From IMG/VR virus record IMGVR_UViG_3300042515_000206, positions 1-35,281 of that record: 35,281 nucleotides of DNA, one strand, 5' to 3'. The notes under the pieces are model-generated. The model did not search any database. It was not told the origin of the DNA and saw nothing but the letters and a program-made list of their open reading frames with translations. Position numbers and translations under genes: made by a program. This DNA comes from a virus. Positions 6,201 to 14,919 of this stretch are shown piece by piece (the stretch's first letter is position 1; each line of letters begins with the position of its first letter).

Positions 6201-6403
6201 TTGATAACGAATCACCACCGGGGGCGTGGCGCGACGAAATGGCGCGGATGCCGTGGAAATACAGCCAGCAGGTCAAGGTTGATCAAGCGTTGGCAGCGGT
6301 ACGTCAGGCAGGGTTGGTCGTAGAGGCGACGATCTTGGCGTTAGAAATTAAGACGATCCAAGATGAGTTAAAAACATTGCGCGCTCGTCCTGACGACGCT
6401 TAA
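6197..6403 (+). CDS. Small coiled-coil hypothetical protein, end of early operon
   Basis: This 68-aa product uses a TTG start that overlaps the preceding stop as TTGA. Its C-terminal half (residues about 28-63) is a continuous amphipathic helix likely to form a coiled coil. The last 56 bases overlap, antisense, the 3' end of the lysozyme gene on the other strand. There is no terminator between the convergent operons. Function unknown. Confidence 0.6.
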   Translation: MIDNESPPGAWRDEMARMPWKYSQQVKVDQALAAVRQAGLVVEATILALEIKTIQDELKTLRARPDDA

Positions 6404-6842
6404 CCAATCCCGGTAATACCCGCCCTGCCGCCTTTGTCCACATTAGGAAAGCGTCGGCAGCGCCTTCTATGTCACCTCGGTTGTAGCGCATCCGTATGCT
6501 GCTGCGCTGAAGGTTTCCAAGGCCGACGTTAAAGGCAAAACTTACCAATGCGTCAAATTGGCCTTGATGATTAACAGCAGCAGGGCAAAGTCGGGCCACG
6601 CCGCGCTCAAACCGGCCAAGGTCTTGAGCAAGGATAGCGTCAACTTCGTCCATAGTGAGGCTGCGATCCCAGCCTGCGGGTATCGGTAGGTTCTTCCGAT
6701 CCTCATACTTCACCGCCGCGTGTGAGGGGTCAATGACATGGCCTACCGCAGTTGTCCACAGCAATGCAGGACACCTGTAAGGACGTAGCCTTACGCCCTC
6801 ATGGTGCTTAATCATGCGGATAGCCGCGTCGGATACCTTCAC
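6348..6842 (-). CDS. GH24 phage lysozyme (endolysin)
   Basis: This 164-aa muramidase would cleave the peptidoglycan glycan backbone at lysis. The start chosen is the GTG at 6842 (MKVSDAAIRMIKHHEG), which overlaps the holin stop as GTGA. An upstream in-frame extension to 6872 runs into the holin gene. The GH24 spacing is E15, C24, T30, equivalent to T4 lysozyme Glu11, Asp20, Thr26. The Asp position is Cys here, a variant known in this family and compatible with activity. There is no signal peptide, so it depends on the holin. The 3' end overlaps the opposite-strand early gene by 56 bp. Confidence 0.93.
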   Translation of the reverse strand: MKVSDAAIRMIKHHEGVRLRPYRCPALLWTTAVGHVIDPSHAAVKYEDRKNLPIPAGWDRSLTMDEVDAILAQDLGRFERGVARLCPAAVNHQGQFDALVSFAFNVGLGNLQRSSIRMRYNRGDIEGAADAFLMWTKAAGRVLPGLVKRRQDERAMFLTHLGSS

Positions 6843-7324
6843 TTTTTGCCAAAAGCCTGCGTACCAAACCAAAACGCGATGATGGACGACAGAATCAACA
6901 TCTCATCGTCGCTAAACACATTCTCCATCGCAATCGCAAACGGGATGCCGGTGGTGTATGCGTACCAGACGCCTGCGATGTTCAGCGCAACCAACTCCAG
7001 CACAAAGATGTAGGTCACCACCGGGCGCACCGAGGCGCGTAGGTTGATCATCCATTGCGATGCGCCTTTGCCAATTTCCATGTCGTGCTGGTACAGGGCT
7101 TGGCGTTCCTCGCCTGCCGTCTGCGTCTGGATTTGCTCCAATTTGATTTCTTCAACCCGTGCCTGCGCGACAAACCCACGTTCTGCGAGGGCCAATTCAC
7201 GCTCTTTCTGTGCAGCAACGAGGGCAAGTTCGTGCTTCTTGTCTTGCCGGTCTTGGAAAATTTGCAGGATCTTGGGCAAACCACCTGCAAGGAACGATAG
7301 GAACGTGCTAACCATTGTCATCAT
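6839..7324 (-). CDS. Holin, GTA-type 3TM family
   Basis: The 161-aa membrane protein has a hydrophobic N-terminus (about 5-15) and a long charged Glu/Lys/Gln-rich helix (about 25-85). Two clear membrane segments follow at about 99-123 (TYIFVLELVALNIAGVWYAY core) and 141-157. This matches 3TM holins first described in gene-transfer agents. It would open the inner membrane for the endolysin encoded immediately downstream. ATGATGA and GTGA overlaps couple it to both neighbours. Confidence 0.8.
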   Translation of the reverse strand: MMTMVSTFLSFLAGGLPKILQIFQDRQDKKHELALVAAQKERELALAERGFVAQARVEEIKLEQIQTQTAGEERQALYQHDMEIGKGASQWMINLRASVRPVVTYIFVLELVALNIAGVWYAYTTGIPFAIAMENVFSDDEMLILSSIIAFWFGTQAFGKK

Positions 7325-7734
7325 TTGCTTGCCCTCACTACGTCGTCGCCTTTGGTGACGGTGACATGATCGCCTTCAACGTCCACCCTCATTGGCATTT
7401 CTTTACGATCAAGCCGATCCAATTTAGCGATTAGTTCCTTGATAACTTCAAACTCGGGCTTTTCTTCTTTTTCTACCGTGCCTGCGATGCTCGCAAGCAT
7501 GGAGATTAGGGCAGTCAGCGAGGCACCGAGCAAGCCCATTACAGCGGCAATTTTGTCTGAATCTAACGCAAGACTAGACAACACGCCGATCACCACTATG
7601 GCTGTAATGTATTTTAAGCCGTCTTTGCCAATAGCCTTACCCGCAACATCCTTGGCGCTGCTGTGAGCCTCTAGGCGCTGCAATTCAGCCTGTATCTGTA
7701 CTTTCAGCAGTTGGATGTCGGTGGGTTCGGTCAT
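7321..7734 (-). CDS. Two-TM membrane protein, lysis cassette (holin-like)
   Basis: The 137-aa product has a cytoplasmic-style helix at residues about 5-30, membrane segments at about 41-57 and 62-86, and a charged C-terminal tail ending in beta-like VDVEGDHVTVTK. Location directly before the 3TM holin and coupling by overlaps suggest a second holin, antiholin or lysis regulator. No exact family is recognised. No recognisable spanin pair is seen nearby, so a spanin-replacing role is possible but unsupported. Confidence 0.7.
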   Translation of the reverse strand: MTEPTDIQLLKVQIQAELQRLEAHSSAKDVAGKAIGKDGLKYITAIVVIGVLSSLALDSDKIAAVMGLLGASLTALISMLASIAGTVEKEEKPEFEVIKELIAKLDRLDRKEMPMRVDVEGDHVTVTKGDDVVRASK

Positions 7735-7925
7735 TGTTTTACAGCCTCAAGGAGTAGCAACGCCATACTGCCAAGCGCACCGAGCAGAATCAGGATGATT
7801 GCGCCGCCTACCTTCAACATAAGTTGTTCAAGGCGTTTAAGTCGGGCGTGGATAGCCTCATACCGTACGGCACAAACGTCAATGTGGCTTGTCACGGTGA
7901 CTTCTAGTTCTTGGATCGTGGTCAT
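7731..7925 (-). CDS. XhlA-like small membrane protein
   Basis: The 64-aa protein has an amphipathic N-terminal helix (about 1-38), a C-terminal membrane segment (about 40-59, GGAIILILLGALGSMALLLL) and a short tail. This is the layout of XhlA-type haemolysin/lysis proteins and many small phage holin partners. ATGA overlaps join it to the genes on both sides. The role in lysis comes from context and architecture; sequence identity to XhlA was not tested. Confidence 0.65.
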   Translation of the reverse strand: MTTIQELEVTVTSHIDVCAVRYEAIHARLKRLEQLMLKVGGAIILILLGALGSMALLLLEAVKQ

Positions 7926-8080
7926 TGCTGTACTTCATCCGGCTTGGGAATTAACGGTTCTACCTGCGCCTTTAGTTTGAGCCACAACGGGTGTGCGCCC
8001 TGCGCGGTAGGCAGGCTGCCAAGGAGGTTGACGATACCTACCGCCTCCTCCAGCGTTACTTTCAAATCAATCTCGTTCAC
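7922..8080 (-). CDS. Small hypothetical protein before the lysis genes
   Basis: This 52-aa ORF was found by filling the gap between coupled genes. It has a GTG start in a GTGA overlap with the upstream stop and an ATGA overlap with the downstream start. The product is largely helical (EIDLKVTLEEAVGIVNLLGS), has no membrane segment and ends in a Pro-rich tail. No family is recognised. The perfect couplings on both sides are the main evidence that it is real. Confidence 0.65.
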   Translation of the reverse strand: MNEIDLKVTLEEAVGIVNLLGSLPTAQGAHPLWLKLKAQVEPLIPKPDEVQQ

Positions 8081-8403
8081 GGCGTCACCCACGGGAGCGG
8101 CGGTGAAACGATGGGCGGGTTGATTTGGTTAGCAATCTGCTGCTCCACCGCAGCCTCGGTTGCCGCCTTATCCACGCCATTCGCCCAGACCCAACCGAGG
8201 ACTTGATCCTGCGTCAGTTGGTCATACGGCGTGAAAGCCTCGCCCTGCACCACGGCAAACGAGCAGGTGCTATAGACGCTGCCGCTGTAGTCGCCGTCCA
8301 CGCCGTTGCATTGCCAATGGGCGGTAACAACGTAGTCAGCACCTTCCGCTGATTGCGGGAGGCAGTCCAGTTGCGAAATGTTCCAGTTAATTACGGTAGC
8401 CAT
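8077..8403 (-). CDS. Conserved phage protein downstream of tail fibre (DUF7936-like)
   Basis: The start is the ATG at 8403 (MATVINWNISQLDCLPQ), which shares one base with the tail-fibre stop (TAATG). The frame extends upstream into the fibre gene but that part is not credible. The 108-aa product has a beta-rich N-terminal domain (about 1-65, with VVTAHWQCNGVDGDYSGSVY) and a helical C-terminal part with a QLTQDQVLGWVW motif. Proteins of this type recur beside phage tail fibres. A structural or fibre-accessory role is likely but unproven. Confidence 0.75.
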   Translation of the reverse strand: MATVINWNISQLDCLPQSAEGADYVVTAHWQCNGVDGDYSGSVYSTCSFAVVQGEAFTPYDQLTQDQVLGWVWANGVDKAATEAAVEQQIANQINPPIVSPPLPWVTP

Positions 8404-11400
8404 TATTTGCTCTCCAGTTGTGCGACACGCGCACGCAACGATTGAATTTCCTTCACCAGCATCGGGACAAGTTTGCTGTAGTCCACGCTCCACATCTGCC
8501 CATCATCTTCTGGCTTGCTAACCGAGTGAGGCACAACTTCGTGCAACTCTTGTGCGACAAAACCATAGTCAACGTGATTGCCCGTTTCTTTCCAGTCAAA
8601 CTGACGAACTTGCAGCGCGTCTACCTTGTTTCCAGCATCAGCGGCGTTTGTGATGTTGTCTTTAAGTCTAACGTCGGAAGTGACGTTGTACGCGACTTGT
8701 CCAGCGCCACGGTTATAAGTAATTGAGCCGCGGATTGTGTCAGTGCTTTCTGTTGCAAAAACTACAAATTTGTTATCACCGCTAGTGGCAGTATTAGAAA
8801 CGGCTATTGTGTATTCAGTCGCTCCAGCGTCTGTTTTAAAAGCAGCAGCAACTGAGTTATTTGCAGCCAATACCGCAAGTTTTTCAGAACTATAAACTGC
8901 ACCAGTAGTATTGACTGCAACAACCCCCCCGCTCGTGATGCGTGCGCGTTCGGTGTAACCGCTTGGGTTTCCAGTTCCAAATATCAGGCTGCCGTTACCT
9001 GCGGCAGTGCCAAGTACCCAACGGTCAGCAACCGAATCTTCAGTAAAGGAAAGCCAGCCGCTTTTTCCGCTGTTGGGCCGAATGTGCAGTTCGGCGGCTG
9101 TCGTGCTTGAATTTCTTGAGACGATAGCGCCTACAACGGAAGGCAATGTTAAGGTCAATGTGCCAGAAAACCCGCCATTTCCATTTACATCTAACTTATA
9201 TGAAGGCGAAGTCGTGCCTACGCCCAAGTCGCCTGACGCATTTAACGTCATCGCCTGTGTGAAACTAATTGCTGCCCCTGCGGTGCCGGAGGGGGCGGTG
9301 AACCACTTATGAGTTCCAACTGCCTGATCGTATCTCGTCGCCTCAACGCCAGAGTTTTTGTATCTGAACGCAGACGATCCGTAATAAGCGTTCGTTAAAA
9401 ACCATGTCTGCCCAGCGCTATTTGGATTAAGAATCGCGCTGCCAGAGCCAATATCAAACGCCTTAATCCCGGAGTCATACGCACTCGGCGTGACGCCCAG
9501 ACCGAGGTTGCCGGAGGAGGTAAGCGTGAGAAGATTGATTGGGGTTCCAAGAATATCAATAGTGAAATTTAGTGAGTTACTATTTGCCGCGCTAGAACCA
9601 GAGCGAATACCCCAACTGTTGCCATTCGGGTTCAAAATCAAACCGGCATAAGCCGATGACCCAGTGTCATTGTTTCGTATGCGCTGACCAACGAAAGCAT
9701 TGCTGTCGGTAATAATATCTAGTTTTTGACCCGGGGAAGCCGTCCCAATTCCAAGCCCTGTGGACGTAAAAGTTAAATCCGCAGCACTCGTCGCCACCTT
9801 GCTGCCGTTCAGATACAGCACGCCGTTGGCGGTGCCGCCGTTTAAGGTCAGATTTCCCGACAACGTAGCCGTGCCTGCGTTCACCGAGGCGATGGACGCA
9901 CCCGTAACCGTCAAGCCCGTCACCACCGCTGTGCCGACGTTAGCCGACGCTACAGAGGCACCCGTGGCGGTCAGGTTTGTCACCGTCGCCGTGGTCAGCA
10001 GCGCTACTCCAGCGTTCATGCTGGCGATGGATGCGCCCGTCACCGTCGCTGCCGTAATCACGGCAGTCTCAACGTTTGCCGAGGCGATGGACGCCCCGGT
10101 AGCCGTCAGGTTAGTGACGGTTCCCGTGGTGACAACAGCCGTGCCGAGGTTAGCCGATGCGATGCTGGCCGAGGTGCTGGTCAAGTTTGTGACCGTTCCC
10201 GTCGTCACCAACGCTACAGCCGCATTAGCCGACGCAATGGAGGCTGACGTAGAGGTGAGGTTAGTCACCGTCCCCGTCGTAATAACTGCCGTACCGACGT
10301 TGGCAGAAGCGATGGACGCTCCGGTAGCGGTCAGGTTCGTAATTACCGCCACGCCTGCGTTGATGCTGGCGATAGAGGCAGCCGTAAACTGAAGGTTGCC
10401 GATGTTGGCCGAGGCGATAGAAGCGCCTGTGGCGTTCAGCGTCGTCACCGTGGCGGTTGTCAGAAGTGCCACGCCCACGTTCATAGACGCGACAGAGGCT
10501 CCCGTAGCGGTGAGGTTAGAGATAACCGCCGTACCTGCATTGGCAGAGGCAATAGACGCCCCTGTGGCCGTCAGAGACGTTACCGCAGCCACACCCGCGT
10601 TCATGGAGGCAGCCGATACCGTCGTGACGTTGACCTTGCCCGTAGCGTCGTCAATCGTCATGGACGCCGTGCCGTCCTTCGCCTTGATGTTCGTAACTTC
10701 AAGGTTGGTCAGGTCTAGCGTGGTGGTGTTGACGGTCGTGATGGTTGCCGTCGTAAAGACAGCGGAGGCAGCCGATACGGTCGTAAAGTTACCCACAGCC
10801 GGGGACGATCCACCGATGGTGGTAGCGTCAATCGTGCCGCCGTTAATGTCGGCAGTCGTGGCAACAACGCTATTGAGCGTGACAACGCCTGTGGAGTCGG
10901 CAATAGACCCTGCTGCGGTGCCGTCTTTAGCCTTGAGGTTGGTTACCTCAAGGTTGGTGCTATCTACGGTCGTAGCGTTGACGGTGGTGATGTTGCCGGT
11001 CGTCGCGCCAAGGGTCGTAAACGTACCCGCAGCCGCAGAACCGTTACCGATCACCGTGCCGTCAATGGTGCCACCGTTAATGTCGGCGGTAGTAATGGAG
11101 CCAATGTCTGCCCACGTACCCGTAATGGATACGTTGTTCGTCAGCGTCCAGCCGCTCGCTTGAAAGTTAACGGTGTCGCTACCCGCGTTGCCGACTTGCA
11201 GGTTGCCGTTGAGCGTAGCCGCGCCTGCGACCGTAAGCGTGCCCGACACGTTGAGGTTGGTGAAACTGTTGACGGGACTGATTAACTGAAAGCGCGTGCC
11301 GTCGTACACCACGGCGATCATTTCGCCCGAAACAATGTCACCGGCTACAAGAGCGGTGGTGCCGTCTCGCGTGACGCTCTTTGCGCCAAGCGTGTCAATG

Positions 11401-11786
11401 TTGAGCGTGACAGCGCCCGTGTTGGTGGCAGGGGCGATAAAGTAATACACCGCACCCGTAACGTAAGCGACCAACGAAGGCGTCAGCGTGCCCGTGAGCG
11501 TATCGGTTCCGGTAACCGTAACAAGCGCTGCGCCGTTGCTCTGAATCTGGGCGACCGTAGCGGCGTCCGTAGCAGCCGTACCTGTGGCAAGGTTCGTAAT
11601 TTTGAACCCGCCCATCGGGATGTTAGCGGTTGGGGTCGTCTGTCCGTCCTTGGTGATACAGGTTGTTAGACCGTTAGCAAGGTCGGCTGTCAGCGCGTTA
11701 AACGTGGTCGCGCTAATGACGGTGTTGGCGACGACAGGCTGACCTGCCGAGTTGATGACGAACGTACCGGAACCGTTAAAACTCAT
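8403..11786 (-). CDS. Repetitive tail fibre with C-terminal S74 intramolecular chaperone
   Basis: This 1127-aa protein probably trimerises and binds the host receptor. Residues about 1-390 are Thr/Gly/Ala-rich beta repeats. Residues about 390-640 hold near-perfect repeats built on TGASIASANVGTAV units of 20 or 25 aa. A region with GIGTASPG, LGLGVTPSAY and LGVGTTSPSYKLDVNG phrases follows, typical of S74-containing phage fibres. The last 91 residues, starting at about 1037 with SDVRLKDNI, are a peptidase S74 intramolecular chaperone domain ending in a coiled coil (LVKEIQSLRARVAQLESK). Known S74 domains fold the trimer and self-cleave before the Ser. The start overlaps the upstream stop (ATGA). 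Confidence 0.92.
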   Translation of the reverse strand: MSFNGSGTFVINSAGQPVVANTVISATTFNALTADLANGLTTCITKDGQTTPTANIPMGGFKITNLATGTAATDAATVAQIQSNGAALVTVTGTDTLTGTLTPSLVAYVTGAVYYFIAPATNTGAVTLNIDTLGAKSVTRDGTTALVAGDIVSGEMIAVVYDGTRFQLISPVNSFTNLNVSGTLTVAGAATLNGNLQVGNAGSDTVNFQASGWTLTNNVSITGTWADIGSITTADINGGTIDGTVIGNGSAAAGTFTTLGATTGNITTVNATTVDSTNLEVTNLKAKDGTAAGSIADSTGVVTLNSVVATTADINGGTIDATTIGGSSPAVGNFTTVSAASAVFTTATITTVNTTTLDLTNLEVTNIKAKDGTASMTIDDATGKVNVTTVSAASMNAGVAAVTSLTATGASIASANAGTAVISNLTATGASVASMNVGVALLTTATVTTLNATGASIASANIGNLQFTAASIASINAGVAVITNLTATGASIASANVGTAVITTGTVTNLTSTSASIASANAAVALVTTGTVTNLTSTSASIASANLGTAVVTTGTVTNLTATGASIASANVETAVITAATVTGASIASMNAGVALLTTATVTNLTATGASVASANVGTAVVTGLTVTGASIASVNAGTATLSGNLTLNGGTANGVLYLNGSKVATSAADLTFTSTGLGIGTASPGQKLDIITDSNAFVGQRIRNNDTGSSAYAGLILNPNGNSWGIRSGSSAANSNSLNFTIDILGTPINLLTLTSSGNLGLGVTPSAYDSGIKAFDIGSGSAILNPNSAGQTWFLTNAYYGSSAFRYKNSGVEATRYDQAVGTHKWFTAPSGTAGAAISFTQAMTLNASGDLGVGTTSPSYKLDVNGNGGFSGTLTLTLPSVVGAIVSRNSSTTAAELHIRPNSGKSGWLSFTEDSVADRWVLGTAAGNGSLIFGTGNPSGYTERARITSGGVVAVNTTGAVYSSEKLAVLAANNSVAAAFKTDAGATEYTIAVSNTATSGDNKFVVFATESTDTIRGSITYNRGAGQVAYNVTSDVRLKDNITNAADAGNKVDALQVRQFDWKETGNHVDYGFVAQELHEVVPHSVSKPEDDGQMWSVDYSKLVPMLVKEIQSLRARVAQLESK
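9850..10620. repeat. In-frame 60/75-nt repeats of the tail fibre
   Basis: Successive units of 60 or 75 nt encode TGASIASANVGTAV-type modules, alternating 20- and 25-residue lengths. The copies are diverged at third positions but keep the protein pattern. They should form a repetitive beta-structured shaft. Such arrays can change length by recombination or mis-assemble from short reads, so the copy number should be treated with care. Confidence 0.85.
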
Positions 11787-13390
11787 TTTGCTTCCTCCTC
11801 GTCCTGTACTCGCGCAAGTTGTGCTGCCAACTGCCGCGCATAATACGGATCAACTTGACGACCTGCGGCAATAGTGCGCCGCGCCATGTCTACGGCGAAA
11901 GCAGCAGACGGGTCTGCCGCCGACAACTTATCGCCATAGGTTTGCAGTAAATAACCAAGACGCTTGCCAACGGTTGCGCCTTCTTTGCCGCCGCGCATGA
12001 TGTTGCCAGCGCGATTAGCAGCGCCCTGCGTCAAAACTGTAGCGCCGCCGCGTGCAGCAGCACCAATGGTCGGCAATGCAACCGCGCCAATGCCGCCACC
12101 GACAGGGCCGCCTAGAATTGAACCTAACCCAAAACCTGCGCCGCCTGACAATCCGGTGCTAACTACGCCCGTTGGCGCAAATTTGCCAACCATGCGCAAA
12201 AAGTTAGTAACCGCACCGCCTTTGGCTACATCTTCAATGGCTGCGCGTTCGGCTTGCGTAAAAAGGCGCATTTGCCGCTGATTTTTTGCAATGCGGCGAA
12301 ATTCTGAACGCAACGCGTTTTCCATGCCCGACCCGGAAAAGTTTGGCGCAGATAATTCTGCGTTGCGAATAAGGTCATCAATTAACTCGGATTTGCGTAA
12401 CCGAGTGTTAGCGTCTCGCGCTTCTGCTAATGCGTCTGCGCCAGCCTTTGCGTCGCCAGACACCACGGCTCCTTGTGGCGGAGCATCAACAAAGTCGTCC
12501 AAGCGCTCTTTCAAGATCATTGCAATGCGCCGATCCGCTGGCTTCTGACTACCAGCAGCATCATTAATAATGCGCCGCATATCCTCTAGTTCGTCCAGCG
12601 TTTTTGGGCCGCCAATGTATGACTCAAGGGCAGTCAATGCGGCGTTCGCATCGGGATGCAATTCGGGAACAATGCGGATAGTGTTACCGCTTTCGTCCTT
12701 CAAATTGTTGCGTAAATCTTTAACCAACCCCTCAAATGAGGTAGGCGTAAACACAACACCTGCGTTACGTGCGCGTTCGTACGCTTGCGTTTTGCGTGCC
12801 CGCAATTGATCTGCTGTCGGCACGTTAATGTTAATGTTGGCAATTTCACGAAACGGCTTTGTAACAGCGCGACTAGCAAGCGATAGTGGATCAACGGTTT
12901 TTGCGCCTTTTTCAAGCGCAGCACCAAATCGGGCGGTTGCTGGAATCTGCCGCAACGCTGCACCCGCTCCCGTTGCGCCCAACGAAACGTCGGACATTAC
13001 GCCAATGGGGTCAGTCGCAATAGTTTCTTTGGCTCGCGCAGTTGTCCCGTAACGCTCAATAGGCGCACGCAGTATGTCTGCGCCAGCCTCGCCAATATTT
13101 TGATACGTTTCTGGCTCGCCAAGCATCTTTAACCCTTCAGCAATGTTGCTGGGGGTATACGCCTGTGACAAAGCGCTGGGCAGTTGCTTTACGCCCTCAT
13201 AAATTTCTTTTGCTTGCGGAATAACGCGAGCAGCGCCACGCTGAAGGGCGGTTCCCCATGACGGTTCTGCCTGTGACTGTTCCTCTGCTTGCGCCTCTTT
13301 GTACGCAGCAGCAACCGCCTCAAATTCGGGCGTTCCGCGCTTTTCCTTGTTTTTAATAATCCAGTCTGCGTAATCGTCTGCGGTAGGCAT
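11783..13390 (-). CDS. Putative virion/ejection-type protein
   Basis: The 535-aa protein begins MPTADDYADWIIKNKEKRGT, a start style common in structural-region phage proteins. Much is helical. Around residues 405-450 a Gly/Ala-rich hydrophobic stretch (GGAGFGLGSILGGPVGGGIG) could insert in or cross a membrane, as in podovirus internal ejection proteins. It is next to the 499-aa helical protein, so the pair may form the internal virion or ejection set. No firm family is recognised. Its stop overlaps the tail-fibre start by 4 bases. Confidence 0.72.
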   Translation of the reverse strand: MPTADDYADWIIKNKEKRGTPEFEAVAAAYKEAQAEEQSQAEPSWGTALQRGAARVIPQAKEIYEGVKQLPSALSQAYTPSNIAEGLKMLGEPETYQNIGEAGADILRAPIERYGTTARAKETIATDPIGVMSDVSLGATGAGAALRQIPATARFGAALEKGAKTVDPLSLASRAVTKPFREIANININVPTADQLRARKTQAYERARNAGVVFTPTSFEGLVKDLRNNLKDESGNTIRIVPELHPDANAALTALESYIGGPKTLDELEDMRRIINDAAGSQKPADRRIAMILKERLDDFVDAPPQGAVVSGDAKAGADALAEARDANTRLRKSELIDDLIRNAELSAPNFSGSGMENALRSEFRRIAKNQRQMRLFTQAERAAIEDVAKGGAVTNFLRMVGKFAPTGVVSTGLSGGAGFGLGSILGGPVGGGIGAVALPTIGAAARGGATVLTQGAANRAGNIMRGGKEGATVGKRLGYLLQTYGDKLSAADPSAAFAVDMARRTIAAGRQVDPYYARQLAAQLARVQDEEEAK

Positions 13391-13393
13391 GGC

Positions 13394-14893
13394 TTATTCC
13401 CCACGCAAAATGGCGTCAGCGCGGTTGCGAACGTCGCTTTGCGGCTTGGCACGCGGGTAAAGTTTGCTTTCGGGGCTGTATTCCGAGCGTTTATACCCAA
13501 TGTCCATATCGCCATACGTTGCTTTCCACGACGATTCGTAACGACCTCTTGCGGCCGCAATTTGTTTGCGTGCGTTTTTAATCGCAACATCAAACGCTTG
13601 CGGGTCTTTTGCCGCCACGACTGCGCCAAACACGCCCTCCAATCGCGGCCACTCTTGCACAGTCATAGTGCCGTATGCGCCGCCAGTTTCAGAAGCCTGA
13701 CGCGCTTCGTTAATGGCTTGAATACTGGCGCCTTGTTGGAAGCCTTCCAATACCGACCGTGCAGAACGCGCTTCTGGCGCAATATCAATCGGAATTTGCC
13801 CAAACAAACCAGTAATGTTTTCGGTGCCTTGATGCTGCTCCAAATCCGACAAATAATCGTCAAGTTGATCAAGTTTTGCCAAACCAACCTGCGCTGCTTG
13901 GCGTGCCTTTGGCAATTCCTGTTGCAATGCTTGGCGTTGTTTTGGTGTTGCTACTTCAAACGCTGACGGCTGTTTCTTTTCCGTTTCGTCTACAGCAGCC
14001 GCAATCGTATCGCGGCGAGTTGTTGGCGCTGCCGTAGTTGGCGCAGCGGCAGTTGGCGCGGCAACGGTTGGAGCCGTAGTGATCGGCGTTGCAGGCGGTT
14101 TGGTAGCGGCGGGCGTTGACGCAGCAGGTGTTGGCGCAGCAGGGGCTTGCGACTGGAACGGGAACCGAGGGATAGACAACGCCGGTGCAGTCTGACCTGT
14201 TTCGTATGTGTATTTGCCGCCTTCAATGCCGAATTGACCAATCTTCAATGCAAGGTCAGCAATTTGCTGCGGGGTCATTTCGGAGTATTCGCGTGACTCC
14301 AGCACCGTGTAATCAGGTTTGCCAGAACGCACGCTTGCATCAAACTTTTCCAAACTTGCTTTGGTAAATTTGCCAGGATCAATGCTGCCGTATGGCGATT
14401 TCGGCGCTTTTTCTTCCATAGACTTTTGCAACGCAGCAGCCAACATCGGGTTGCCTTTGACGGCGCCCATGCCTTGCGGCGTCATTGCCATACGCATTGC
14501 ATCTTCTGGGGACGTGCGGTATTCGGACTGCACCGCAACTTCGGCCAATCCCGTTTCATCGGGCATCGTATTGGCGTCGGTTATGGGGCGGCCACCCATT
14601 AAGCGGCCTGCAATCTGACCTGCGGCTTCTTGTTCCATGCCCATGCGGCGTGCTTCGGCTTCGTCTGCCTTTTCACTAGCCTTTTTAGAACCGTAGGCTT
14701 GCAGCATTTTGCCAAGTGCGGCAGCCGGTGACGGCATGGCACGAATACCTTGGAAGGTGTACGGCTCGTCCTGCGCTAACGACTGCTCTTGCAGCAGTTC
14801 AGCGTAGCGGCGCAGTTGTTCGGCTTTCTGCCGCTCGCGGTCATACGGCGACGGCTCTTTGAAAGCAGCGTATGTTTTTAATGCTTTAGACAT
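13394..14893 (-). CDS. Large helical virion-region protein, function unknown
   Basis: The 499-aa product has a charged helical N-terminus (SPYDRERQKAEQLRRYAELL), a Met/Gly segment and a low-complexity Pro/Ala/Thr linker at about residues 245-295 (repeats of AAPTT). The C-terminal helical domain includes LPKARQAAQVGLAKLDQLDD. Its position between repetitive tail proteins and the 535-aa protein suggests an internal virion or ejection role. No enzymatic motif is visible. It ends 3 bp before the next ATG. Confidence 0.7.
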   Translation of the reverse strand: MSKALKTYAAFKEPSPYDRERQKAEQLRRYAELLQEQSLAQDEPYTFQGIRAMPSPAAALGKMLQAYGSKKASEKADEAEARRMGMEQEAAGQIAGRLMGGRPITDANTMPDETGLAEVAVQSEYRTSPEDAMRMAMTPQGMGAVKGNPMLAAALQKSMEEKAPKSPYGSIDPGKFTKASLEKFDASVRSGKPDYTVLESREYSEMTPQQIADLALKIGQFGIEGGKYTYETGQTAPALSIPRFPFQSQAPAAPTPAASTPAATKPPATPITTAPTVAAPTAAAPTTAAPTTRRDTIAAAVDETEKKQPSAFEVATPKQRQALQQELPKARQAAQVGLAKLDQLDDYLSDLEQHQGTENITGLFGQIPIDIAPEARSARSVLEGFQQGASIQAINEARQASETGGAYGTMTVQEWPRLEGVFGAVVAAKDPQAFDVAIKNARKQIAAARGRYESSWKATYGDMDIGYKRSEYSPESKLYPRAKPQSDVRNRADAILRGE

Positions 14894-14919
14894 ACGAAAT
14901 CCTCACGCTTACATGGCTA

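Noticed and set aside
9850-10620. Regular repeats that could suggest a CRISPR array.
   Set aside because: The units are in frame, encode a protein repeat, are diverged and lack unique spacers.
9760-11163. Long plus-strand open frames opposite the tail fibre.
   Set aside because: They are Ala/Val-rich mirror readings of the repetitive tail-fibre gene, without ribosome-binding sites or coupling.
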